Shown here: one piece after another, positions 56,001 through 64,000 of the stretch
How positions within the stretch are numbered: the stretch's first letter is position 1
Layout: every line of letters starts with the position of its first letter
NCBI RefSeq assembly: GCF_026213295.1
Contig: NC_079414.1
Location: 11,100,362 to 11,164,361 of the forward strand
Length of the DNA: 64,000 bases
Source: Gadus chalcogrammus
Taxonomy: Eukaryota > Chordata > Actinopteri > Gadiformes > Gadidae
Direction: 5' to 3'
Notes under the pieces: generated by a model
The model's input: only the letters and a program-made list of their open reading frames with translations
The model's database searches: none
Told to the model about the DNA's origin: nothing
Program-made: the position numbers and the translations under genes

Positions 56001-59000
56001 GTAACATCGACAACTGCAGGATCAACAACTTTTGCAGAAAAACCTGCAACCACAACTGCAGTACCAACAACAATTGGAGGACCAACAAAAACGGCAAGAT
56101 CTATCACTTCTACTGCTGTACCAAAAACAAAAACTGAAAGAAAAACAACAACAGCTTCAGAACCAACAACTTCTACAACAGGACCCACAACAACAACAAC
56201 TGGTGGAATCACAAAAACCACTGGAGGACCAACAACGACGACTGCGAAAACTCCAAGAAAAACGGCAGGTCCATCAACTACAACTGCTGAACTAACATCG
56301 ACAATTGCAGGATCAACAACTTTTGCAGAAATTCCTGCAACAACAACTGCAGGACCAACAAAACTGAAGGACCTATAACTTCTACTGTTGTACCCAAGAG
56401 AAAAACTGAAGGAAAAAAAACAACAGCCTCAGAACCAACAACTTCTACATCAGGACCAATAACAACGAATGCAAGACCCGCAACTACTTCAGCAGGATTC
56501 ACTTTAACTGCAGTTCAGAAATCAACAACTGCAGAAATAACAAAAACGACAACAGTACCAACAACATCAACTGCTGTACCAACAACTACTAAAGCAGAAC
56601 CCAAAACAACAACAGGACCAATAAAGACAACTGATGAACTAACAAAAACCACTGCAGGACCAACAACTACGACTGCGAAAACTGCAAGAACAACGGCAGG
56701 TCCAACAACTACAACTGCTGAACTAACATCGACAAGTGCAGGATCAACAACTTTTGCAGAAAAACCTGAAACCACAACTGCAGGACCAACAACAACTGTA
56801 GGACCAACAAAAACTGCAAGGCCTATCACTTCTACTGTTGAACCCAAAACAATAACTGAAGGAAAAACAACAACAGCCTCAGAACCAAATACTTCTACAT
56901 CAGGACCCACAACAGCAACAACCGCACCAATAACGACAACAGGTGGACTAACAAAAACCACTGCAGGACCAACAACTATAACTGCGAAAACTGCAAGAAC
57001 AACGGCAGGACCAACAACGACAACTGCTGAAGTAACATCGACAACTGCAGGATCAACAACTTTTGCAGAAAAACCTGCAACCACAACTGCAGTACCAACA
57101 ACAATTGGAGGACCAACAAAAACGGCAAGATCTATCACTTCTACTGCTGTACCAAAAACAAAAACTGAAAGAAAAACAACAACAGCTTCAGAACCAACAA
57201 CTTCTACAACAGGAGCCACAACAACAACAACTGGTGGAATCACAAAAACCACTGGAGGACCAACAACGACGACTGCGAAAACTCCAAGAAAAACGGCAGG
57301 TCCATCAACTACAACTGCTGAACTAACATCGACAATTGCAGGATCAACAACTTTTGCAGAAATTCCTGCAACAACAACTGCAGGACCAACAAAAACTGAA
57401 GGACCTATAACTTCTACTGTTGTACCCAAGAGAAAAACTGAAGGAAAAAAAACAACAGCCTCAGAACCAACAACTTCTACATCAGGACCAATAACAACGA
57501 ATGCAAGACCCGCAACTACTTCAGGATTCACTTTAACTGCAGTTCAGAAATCAACAACTGCAGAAATAACAAAAACGACAACAGTACCAACAACATCAAC
57601 TGCTGTACCAACAACTACTGAAGCAGGACCCAAAGCAACAATAGGAACAATAAAGACAACTGCTGAACTGACATCAACAACTGCAGGACCAACAACTACG
57701 ACTGCGAAAACTCCAAGTACAACGGCAGGTCCAACAACTACAACTGCTGAACTAACATCGACAACTGCAGGATCAACAACTTTTGCAGATAAACCTGCAA
57801 CAACAACTGCAGTACCAACAACAACTGTGGGACTAACAAAAACTGCAAGAACAATCACTTCTACTGCTGTACCTAAAACAAAAACTGAAATAAAAACAAC
57901 AACAGCCGCAGAACCAACAACTGCTACATCAGGAAACACAACAACAACTGGTGGACTAACAAAAACCACTGCAGGGCCAACAACTACGACTGCGAAAACT
58001 GCAAGAACTATCACTTCTACTGCTGTACCCAAAACAAAAACTGAAGGAAAAACAACAACGGCCTCAGAACCAACAACTTCTACAACAGAACCCACAACAA
58101 CAACTGGTGGACTAACAAAAAACATTGCAGGACCATCAACAAGAGAACGAAAAACAACAACTGCCGAACTTGTGACAGCTGCAGTAGCAACAACAACATT
58201 TGCAGGATCTACATCCACAACAGTAGGAGCCACATCCACATTGAGAGCAGGACGAACAATGACAACTGCAGGACCAATAACAACGAATGCAAGACCCAGA
58301 TCTACTTCAGCAGGACTAACTTCAGCTGCAGTACAGAAATCTAGAACTGCAGGAATAACAAAAACCACTACAGTACCAACAACCTCAACCGCTGTTCCAA
58401 CAACTACCGAAGCAGAACCCAAAACAACAACAGGACCAATAAAGACAACTGATGAACTAACAAAAACCACTGCTGAACTAACATCGACAACTGCAGGATC
58501 AACAACTTTTGCAGAAAAACCTGCAACCACAACTGCAGTACCAACAACAACTGTAGGACTAACAAAAACTGCAAGAACTATCACTTCTACTGCTGTACCC
58601 AAAACCGAAACTGAAGTAAAAACAACAACAGCCGCAGAACCAACAACTTCTACATCAGGACCCACAACAACAACAACTGGTGGACTAACAAAAACCACTG
58701 CAGGACCAACAACTACGACTGTGAAAACTGCAAGAACAATGGCAGGACCAACAACTACAACTGCTGAAGTAACATCGACAACTGCAGGACCAACAACTTT
58801 TGCAGAAAAACCTGCAACCACAACTGCAGGATCAACAACAACTGTAGGACCAACAAAAACTGCAAGGCCTATCACTTCTACTGTTGAACCCAAAACAATA
58901 ACTGAAGAAAAAACAACAACAGCCTCAGAACCAAAAACTTCTACATCAGGACCCACAACAACAACAACAGGTGGACTAACAAAAACCACTGCAGGACCAA

Positions 59001-62000
59001 CAACTACAACTGCGAAGACTGCAAGAACAACGGCAGGACCAACAACGACAACTGCTGAAGTAACATCGACAACTGCAGAATCAACAACTTTTGCAGAAAA
59101 ACCTGCAACCTCAACTGCAGTACCAACAACAATTGGAGGACCAACAAAAACTGCAAGATCTATCACTTCTACTGCTGTACCAAAAACAAAAACTGAAGGA
59201 AAAACAACAACAGCTTCAGAACCAACAACTTCTACAACAGGACCCACAACAACAACAACTGGTGGACTCACAAAAACAACTGGAGGACCAACAACTACGA
59301 CTGCGAAAACTCCAAGAAAAACGGCAGGTCCATCAACTACAGCTGCTGAACTAACATCGACAATTGCAGAATCAACAACTTTTGCAGAAATTCCTGCAAC
59401 AACAACTGCAGGACCAACAAAAACTGAAGGACCTATCACTTCTACTGTTGTACCCAAAAGAAAAACTGAAGGAAAAACAACAACAGCCTCAGAACCAACA
59501 ACTTCTACATCAGGACCAATAACAACGAATGCAAGACCCACAACTACTTCAGCAGGACTCACTTTAACTGCAGTTCAGAAATCAACAACTGCAGAAATAA
59601 CAAAAACGACAACAGTACCAACAACATCAACTGCTGTACCAACAACTACTAAAGCAGGACCCAAAGCAACAATAGGAACAATAAAGACAACTGCTGAACT
59701 GACATCAACAACTGCAGGACCAACAACTACGACTGCGAAAACTCCAAGTACAACGGCAGGTCCAACAACTACAACTGCTGAAGTAACATCGACGACTGCA
59801 GGATCATTAACTTTTGCAGAAAAATTTGAAACCACAACTGCAGTACCAACGACAACTGTAGGACTAACAAAAACTGCAAGAACTATCACTTCTACTGCTG
59901 TACCCAAAACAAAAACTGAAGGAAAAACAACAACGGCCTCAGAACCAACAACTTCTACAACAGAACCCACAACAACTGGTGGACTAACAAAAACATTGCA
60001 GGACCATCAACAAAAGGACGAAAAACAACAACTGCCGAAATTGTGACAACTGCAGTAGCAACAACAACATCTGCAGGATCTACATCCACAACAGAAGGAG
60101 CCACATCCACAACGAGAGCAGGACGAACAATGACAACTGCAGGACCAATAATAACGAATGCAAGACCCAGATCTACTTCAGCAGGACTAACTTCAGCTGC
60201 AGTACAGAAATCTAGAACTGCAGGAACAACAAAAACAACTACAGTACCAACAACATCAACCGCTGTTCCAACAACAACTAAAGCAGATCCCAAAACAACA
60301 ACAGGACCAATAAAGACAACTGATGAACTAACAAAAACCACTGCAGGACCAACAACTACGACTGCGAAAACTGCAAGAACAACGGCTGGTCAAACAACTA
60401 GAACTGCTGAACTAACATCGACAACTGCAGGATCAACAACTTTTGCAGAAAAACCTGAAACCACAACTGCAGGACCAACAACAACTGTAGGACCAACAAA
60501 AACTGCAAGGCCTATCACTTCTACTGTTGAACCCAAAACAATAACTGAAGGAAAAACAACAACAGCCTCAGAACCAAAAACTTCTACATTAGGACCCACA
60601 ACAGCAACAACCGCACCAATAACGACAACAGGTGGACTAACAGAAACCACTGCAGGACCAACAACTAAAACTGCGAAAACTGCAAGAACAACGGCAGGAC
60701 CAACAATGACAACTGCTGAAGTAACATCGACAACTGCAGGATCAACAACTTTTGCAGAAAAACCTGCAACCACAACTGCAGTACCAACAACAATTGGAGG
60801 ACCAACAAATACGGCAAGATCTATCACTTCTACTGCTGTACCAAAAACAAAAACTGAAAGAAAAACAACAACAGCTTCAGAACCAACAACTTCTACAACA
60901 GGACCCACAACAACAACAACTGGTGGATTCACAAAAACCACTGGAGGACCAACAACTACGACTGCGAAAACTCCAAGAAAAACGGCAGGTCCATCAACTA
61001 CAACTGCTGAACTAACATCGACAATTGCAGGATCAACAACTTTTGCAGAAATTCCTGCAACAACAACTGCAGGACCAACAAAAACTGAAGGACCTATCAC
61101 TTCTACTGTTGTACCCAAAAGAAAAACTGAAGGAAAAACAACAACAGCCTCAGAACCAACAACTTCTACATCAGGACCAATAACAACGAATGCAAGACCG
61201 ACAACTACTTCAGCAGGACTCACTTTAACTGCAGTTCAGAAATCAACAACTGCAGAAATAACAAAAACGACAACTGTACCAACAACATCAATTGCTGTAC
61301 CAACAACTACTAAAGCAGGACCCAAAGCAACAATAGGAACAATAAAGAAAACTGCTGAACTGACATCAACAACTGCAGGACCAACAACTACGACTGCGAA
61401 AACTCCAAGTACAACGGCAGGTCCAACAACTACAACTGCTGAACTAACATCGACAACTGCAGGATCAACAACTTTTGCAGAAAAACCTGCAACAACAACT
61501 GCAGTACCAACAACAACTGTAGGACTAACAAAAACTGCAAGAACTATCACTTCTACTGCTGTACCTAAAACAAAAACTGAAGTAAAAACAACAACAGCCG
61601 CAGAACCAACAACTGCTACATCAGGACCCACAACAACAACTGGTGGACAAACAAAAACCACTGCAGGACCAACAACTACGACTGCGAAAACTGCAAGAAA
61701 TATCACTTCTACTGCTGTACCCAAAACAAAAACTGAAGGAAAAACAACATGGGACTCAGAACCAACAACTTCTACAACAGGACCCACAACAACAACAACA
61801 ACTGGTGGACTAACAAAAACCACTGGAGGACCAACAACTACGACTGCGAAAACTCCAAGAAAAACGGCAGGTCGATCAACTACAACTGCTGAACTAACAT
61901 CGACAATTGCAGGATCAACAACTTTTGCAGAAATACCTGCAACAACAACTGCAGGACCAACAAAAACTGAAGGACCTATCACTTCTACTGTTGTACCCAA

Positions 62001-64000
62001 AACAAAAACTGAAGGAAAAACAACAACGGCCTCAGAACCAAAAACTTCTACAACAGAACCCACAACAACAACAACTGGTGGACTAACAAAAAACATTGCA
62101 GGACCATCAACAAAAGGACGAAAAACAACAACTGCCGAACTTGTGACAACTGCAGTAGCAACAACAACATCTGCAGGATCTACATCCACAACAGAAGGAG
62201 CCACATCCACAACGAGAGCAGGACGAACAATGACAACTGCAGGACCAATAACAACGAATGCAAGACCCAGATCTACTTCAGCAGGACTCACTTCAGCTGC
62301 AGTACAGAAATCTAGAACTGCAGGAATAACAAAAACAACTACAGTACCAACAACATCAACCGCTGTTCCAACAACTACTAAAGCAGAACCCAAAACAACA
62401 ACAGGACCAATAAAGACAACTGATGAACTAACAAAAACCACTGCAGGACCAACAACTACGACTGCGAAAACTGCAAGAACCACGGCAGGTCCAACAAATA
62501 CAACTGCTGAACAAACATCGACAACTGCAGGATCAACGACTTTTGCAGAAAAACCTGCAACCACAACTGCAGTACCAACAACAATTGGAGGACCAACCAA
62601 AACTGCAAGATCTATCACTTCTACTGCTGTACCAAAAACAAAAACTGAAGGAAAAACAACAACAGCCTCAGAACCAACAACTTCTACATCAGGACCAATA
62701 ACAACGAATGCAAGACCCACAACTACTTCAGCAGGACTCACTTTAACTGCAGTTCAGAAATCAACAACTGCAGAAATAACAAAAACGACAACGGTACCAA
62801 CAACATCAACTGCTGTACCAACAACTACTAAAGCAGGACCCAAAGCAACAATAGGAACAATAAAGACAACTGCTGAACTGACATCAACAACTGCAGGACC
62901 AACAACTACGACTGCGAAAACTCAAAGTACAACGGCAGGTCCAACAACTACAACTGCTGAAGTAACATCGATGACTGCAGGATCAATAACTTTTGCAGAA
63001 AAATTTGCAACCACAACTGCAGCACCAATGACAACTGTAGGACTAACAAAAACTGCAAGAACTATCACTTCTACTGCTGTACCCAAAACAAAAACTGAAG
63101 GTAAAACAACATGGGACTCAGAACCAACAACTTCTACAACAGGACCCACAACAACAACAACAACTGGTGGACTAACAAAAACCACTGGAGGACCAACAAC
63201 TACGACTGCGAAAACTCCAAGAAAAACGGCAGGTCGATCAACTACAACTGCTGAACTAACATCGACAATTGCAGGATCAACAACTTTTGCAGAAATACCT
63301 GCAACAACAACTGCAGGACCAACAAAAACTGAAGAACCTATCACTTCTACTGTTGTACCCAAAACAAAAACTGAAGGAAAAACAACAACGGCCTCAGAAC
63401 CAAAAACTTCTACAACAGAACCCACAACAACAACAACTGGTGGACTAACAAAAAACATTGCAGGACCATCAACAAAAGGACGAAAAACAACAACTGCCGA
63501 ACTTGTGACAACTGCAGTAGCAACAACAACATCTGCAGGATCTACATCCACAACAGAAGGAGCCACATCCACAACGAGAGCAGGACGAACAATGACAACT
63601 GCAGGACCAATAACAACGAATGCAAGACCCAGATCTACTTCAGCAGGACTCACTTCAGCTGCAGTACAGAAATCTAGAACTGCAGGAATAACAAAAACGA
63701 CTACAGTACCAACAACATCAACTGCTGTTCCAAGAACTACTAAAGCAGAACCCAAAACAACAACAGGACCAATAAAGACAACTGATGAACTAACAAAAAC
63801 CACTGCAGGACCAACAACTACGACTGCGAAAACTGCAAGAACAACGGCAGGTCCAACAACTACAACTGCTGAACAAACATCGACAACTGCAGGATCAACA
63901 ACTTTTGCGGAAAAACCTGCAACCACAACTGCAGTACAAACAACAACTGTAGGACTAACAAAAACGGCAAAAACTATCACTTCTACTGCTGAACCCAAAA
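5011..64000 (+). CDS. Giant threonine-rich mucin-like secreted protein, 3' incomplete
   Basis: The protein is predicted to be secreted (short signal peptide at 5011-5038 plus 5129 onward) and consists almost wholly of a PTS-type domain for dense mucin O-glycosylation. Threonine is by far the most common residue, with Pro, Ala, Gly, Ser, Lys, Arg and Glu making up most of the rest. The basic repeat is about eight residues (AGPTTTTA-like, 24 bp). After the intron the exon runs open to the window end, about 58.9 kb or 19,600 codons once fourteen balanced +1/-1 indels are bridged. It is uninterrupted at 5129-15446 and 18632-46313. Residues 60-90 or so carry a five-Cys cluster; beyond that Cys is almost absent and Phe occurs in recurrent TFAEKP, TFSEKP or TFAEIP islands. 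No von Willebrand D, C8, SEA, ZP, cystine-knot or membrane segment is visible, so any such domain must lie beyond the window. Integumentary-mucin-like or MUC2/MUC5AC-like labels would be guesses, because low-complexity sequence cannot establish orthology. The indels may be sequence errors; otherwise it is a pseudogene. Confidence 0.75.
5039..5128 (+). other. Short 90-bp intron (alternative 96-bp form ending at 5134)
   Basis: The donor is G|GTAAGT at 5039. Two acceptors lie 6 bp apart: CAG at 5126-5128 and TAG at 5132-5134. Both lengths, 90 and 96, are multiples of three, so both products and even the unspliced form stay in frame with the downstream threonine repeats. A branch-point-like tctaaaac lies about 30 bases upstream of the acceptors. 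The unspliced sequence would insert a lysine- and cysteine-rich peptide (residues such as KSCNKEY and CFKKKN) that is unlike a secreted mucin, supporting its removal. Confidence 0.65.
5344..5379 (+). other. Five-cysteine cluster in the N-terminal PTS region
   Basis: Cys codons at 5344, 5353, 5359, 5365 and 5377 give the spacing C-x2-C-x-C-x-C-x3-C within KLCTTCMCKCLKLCK. It is flanked on both sides by ordinary Thr-rich sequence (TTVAAPK before, TVGPTNTT after). The odd number of cysteines leaves at least one free for an intermolecular disulphide. I do not recognise it as a named domain; oligomerisation or metal binding are only possibilities. Confidence 0.7.
5440..6111 (+). repeat. Local duplication, 456-bp offset
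   Basis: About 5440-5655 recurs at about 5896-6111. Both carry an unusual block with the words NKRS, TFRAGRSTN, VGAITTTE and TTEGH, with only scattered substitutions. The offset of 456 bp is 152 codons, so the frame is kept. This is the clearest duplication in the N-terminal section. Confidence 0.75.
7798..8440 (+). repeat. Local duplication, 435-bp offset
   Basis: About 7798-8000 recurs at about 8233-8435. Shared landmarks are TSGTSST, GQTTTT, STIAATA and STTA.AEP.SAA. The offset is 435 bp (145 codons). The copies have diverged moderately (for example IPATTSAIS against GSATTSAGS), so it is older than the duplications downstream. Confidence 0.7.
15447..15450 (+). other. -1 indel in the mucin frame (A5 to A4)
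   Basis: GAA CCA AAA ACT in sister copies (for example 12824-12840) here has four As, so the frame turns into EPKLLHQD and stops at 15490-15492. The threonine frame continues in the next register. Confidence 0.85.
16351..16357 (+). other. +1 indel restoring frame (A6 to A7)
   Basis: ttttgcag is followed by seven As where sister copies (for example 13735) have six. This cancels the -1 indel at 15447. Confidence 0.85.
16970..16973 (+). other. -1 indel (A5 to A4)
   Basis: ctttttcag is followed by four As against five in copies such as 18300. About 100 bp are then read as Gln/Leu-rich peptide (ENLQPQLQYQQQ). Confidence 0.85.
17072..17077 (+). other. +1 indel (A5 to A6)
   Basis: gaagg is followed by six As against five at 18409. 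This restores the Thr frame lost at 16970. Confidence 0.85.
17471..17480 (+). other. -1 indel (GG to G)
   Basis: aaaaagacaacag here, against aaaaaggacaacag in copies such as 18810. It is the one indel clearly at a G pair rather than an A-run. Confidence 0.85.
18627..18631 (+). other. +1 indel (A4 to A5)
   Basis: ccaaag is followed by five As against four in copies such as 13333. The Thr frame resumes at KTEGPITS and is then unbroken for 27.7 kb. Confidence 0.85.
22335..32832 (+). repeat. 4.27 kb composite block duplicated at 6222-bp offset
   Basis: The marker series 22335, 23997, 25026, 26607 (spacings 1662, 1029, 1581) is repeated as 28557, 30219, 31248, 32832 (1662, 1029, 1584). The offset is exactly 6222 bp except for one three-base difference (GKTTASEP near 26512 against GKTTTASEP). 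Copy-specific variants such as EGKTSTASEP and TTALEPK occur at the same places in both. The block was therefore copied as a unit after its 1662/1029/1584 order was established. The single 1950-bp unit at 26607-28557 lies between the copies. Confidence 0.8.
44641..47218 (+). repeat. Tandem duplication at 1357-bp offset
   Basis: About 44641-45861 recurs at about 45998-47218. Both copies share rare states such as EVTSMTAGS (ATG in place of ACG) and ITAGSTTTTAEV that distinguish them from the related unit at 32832-34188. The +1 indel at 46314 accounts for 1357 instead of 1356 bp. This lies at the junction between the two copies of the 13 kb duplication. Confidence 0.7.
46314..46319 (+). other. 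+1 indel (A5 to A6)
   Basis: ggacg is followed by six As against five at 44958. GRKTTTAEL becomes GRKNNNCRT in the old frame; the Thr frame moves one register. Confidence 0.85.
50571..50580 (+). other. -1 indel (lost A)
   Basis: ggtggacaacaaaaacc here, against ggtggacaaacaaaaacc in the sister copy at 37540. Confidence 0.85.
51703..51705 (+). other. -1 indel (A4 to A3)
   Basis: gcacacaaacaatagc here, against gcacacaaaacaatagc at 38667. The old frame stops at once (HKQ, stop at 51709-51711). Confidence 0.85.
52520..52525 (+). other. +1 indel (A5 to A6)
   Basis: gaagg is followed by six As, against five in the sister copy at 39491. The old frame becomes Asn-rich. Confidence 0.85.
55727..55732 (+). 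other. +1 indel (A5 to A6)
   Basis: ttttgcag is followed by six As before cctgaaacc, against five at 54699. Confidence 0.85.
55831..55836 (+). other. +1 indel (A5 to A6)
   Basis: gaagg is followed by six As, against five at 54803. This is the second of three indels within about 640 bp. Confidence 0.85.
56360..56363 (+). other. -1 indel (A5 to A4)
   Basis: ccaacaaaactgaagg here, against ccaacaaaaactgaagg in sister copies such as 55321. Confidence 0.85.
59989..59993 (+). other. -1 indel (A6 to A5), last one in the window
   Basis: ggactaacaaaaacattgc here, against six As at 44932. The Thr frame returns to its original register and stays open to 64000. Confidence 0.85.
61680..64000 (+). repeat. 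1362-bp-offset duplication with Trp-containing variant
   Basis: About 61680-62640 recurs at about 63042-64000. Both contain the only tryptophan codons seen in the array, at 61750 and 63112, in KTTWDSEPTTS. They replace the usual KTTTASEPTTS, and one codon has been gained. The offset is 1362 bp (454 codons). The second copy continues past the window edge. Confidence 0.6.

Larger units (their letters stand above)
55482..57544 (+). repeat. Two adjacent copies of a 1.03 kb unit (extra copy relative to 42459-43488)
   Basis: The single unit at 42459-43488 is represented twice here, 55482-56515 and 56515-57544. The first is 1032 bp after indel correction and keeps TTSAGFTLT; the second is 1029 bp and has lost one codon to give TTSGFTLT, as at 43470. 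The first copy also carries an aberrant aaatatatatgcg at 55944-55956 where other copies have aactataactgcg, and three indels. This makes it the lowest-quality or most decayed stretch of the array. Confidence 0.65.
34188..58720 (+). repeat. Large tandem duplication, about 10.5 kb block at 13.03 kb offset
   Basis: Markers 34188, 35772, 37128, 39144, 40503 correspond to 47218, 48802, 50158, 52172, 53532 (offsets 13028-13030). After an extra 1.03 kb unit in the second copy, 42459 and 43488 correspond to 56515 and 57544 (offset 14056). Similarity runs from about 34.2 to 44.66 kb against about 47.2 to 58.72 kb. Even odd variants are shared, for example SGNTTTTGG and KTETEVK, so the event is recent or reflects assembly duplication. 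The second copy holds seven of the single-base indels, the first none. Confidence 0.8.
8500..64000 (+). repeat. Higher-order PTS repeat array
   Basis: A marker (VQKSTTAEITK, DNA tcagaaatcaacaactgcag) recurs at 10542, 13491, 16106, 17445, 18783, 20445, 22335, 23997, 25026, 26607, 28557, 30219, 31248, 32832, 34188, 35772, 37128, 39144, 40503, 42459, 43488, 45861, 47218, 48802, 50158, 52172, 53532, 55482, 56515, 57544, 59575, 61236 and 62754. Spacings cluster at 1029, 1338, 1356, 1584, 1662, about 1950 and about 2016 bp. After correcting the single-base indels, every spacing is a multiple of three. A second marker set (GRKTTTAELVTTAVATTTSAG, split by variants) appears in only some units, so long units are mosaics of two or more unit types. 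Repeat edges are set by eye. Confidence 0.8.

Noticed and set aside
8500..64000. CRISPR-like direct repeats
   Set aside because: The repeats are contiguous 24-bp-based coding units without unique spacers, in a eukaryotic context.
5160..64000. Pure satellite DNA without coding function
   Set aside because: The Thr frame lacks stops over 58 kb, unit-length changes keep frame, and a signal peptide with good splice sites precedes it.

Overview
The window looks like eukaryotic, most likely teleost fish, genomic DNA. The evidence is a decayed hAT transposon of the ZBED5/SCAND3-like type common in fish, further transposon-like debris, compact introns with canonical splice sites, and one gigantic threonine-rich mucin-type coding region. 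Nothing prokaryotic is visible: there are no operons, Shine-Dalgarno sites, tRNA or rRNA genes, or CRISPR arrays. The species cannot be named from the sequence alone.

Positions 1-4970 are non-coding flank. They hold (i) a minus-strand hAT transposase relic running from a terminal inverted repeat at 1081-1100 down to a breakpoint near 132, beside a nested palindrome at 81-132; (ii) a GC-rich AGGCAG-type tandem stretch at 2172-2330; (iii) a candidate 1.24 kb non-autonomous DNA element at 2419-3659 with imperfect terminal inverted repeats and an internal 29-bp inverted repeat; (iv) a transposon-like end at about 3960-4390 that finishes in TTAA; and (v) AT-rich sequence with no recognisable feature.

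Positions 4988-64000 are one plus-strand gene, incomplete at its 3' end. A short exon (4988-5038) carries the ATG and most of a signal peptide. It is followed by a 90- or 96-bp intron and then a single exon that stays open to the window edge, about 58.9 kb or roughly 19,600 codons. The protein is a Thr/Pro/Ala/Gly-rich, Lys/Arg-containing mucin-like (PTS) sequence built on a degenerate 8-residue (24-bp) repeat. The first 3.4 kb is divergent and carries a five-cysteine cluster. From about 8.5 kb onward the array is organised into higher-order units (1029, 1338, 1356, 1584, 1662, about 1950 and 2016 bp, all multiples of three), which have themselves been duplicated as blocks: 2.6 kb, 6.2 kb and 13.0 kb offsets.

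Fourteen single-base indels break the threonine frame, nearly all in A-runs. They are exactly balanced (seven +1, seven -1) and clustered at 15.4-18.6 kb and 46.3-60.0 kb, while 18.6-46.3 kb has none. I read them as probable assembly or consensus errors in recently duplicated segments, though real lesions cannot be excluded. The many long minus-strand Val-rich frames and plus-strand Gln/Leu-rich frames are shadows of this repeat.
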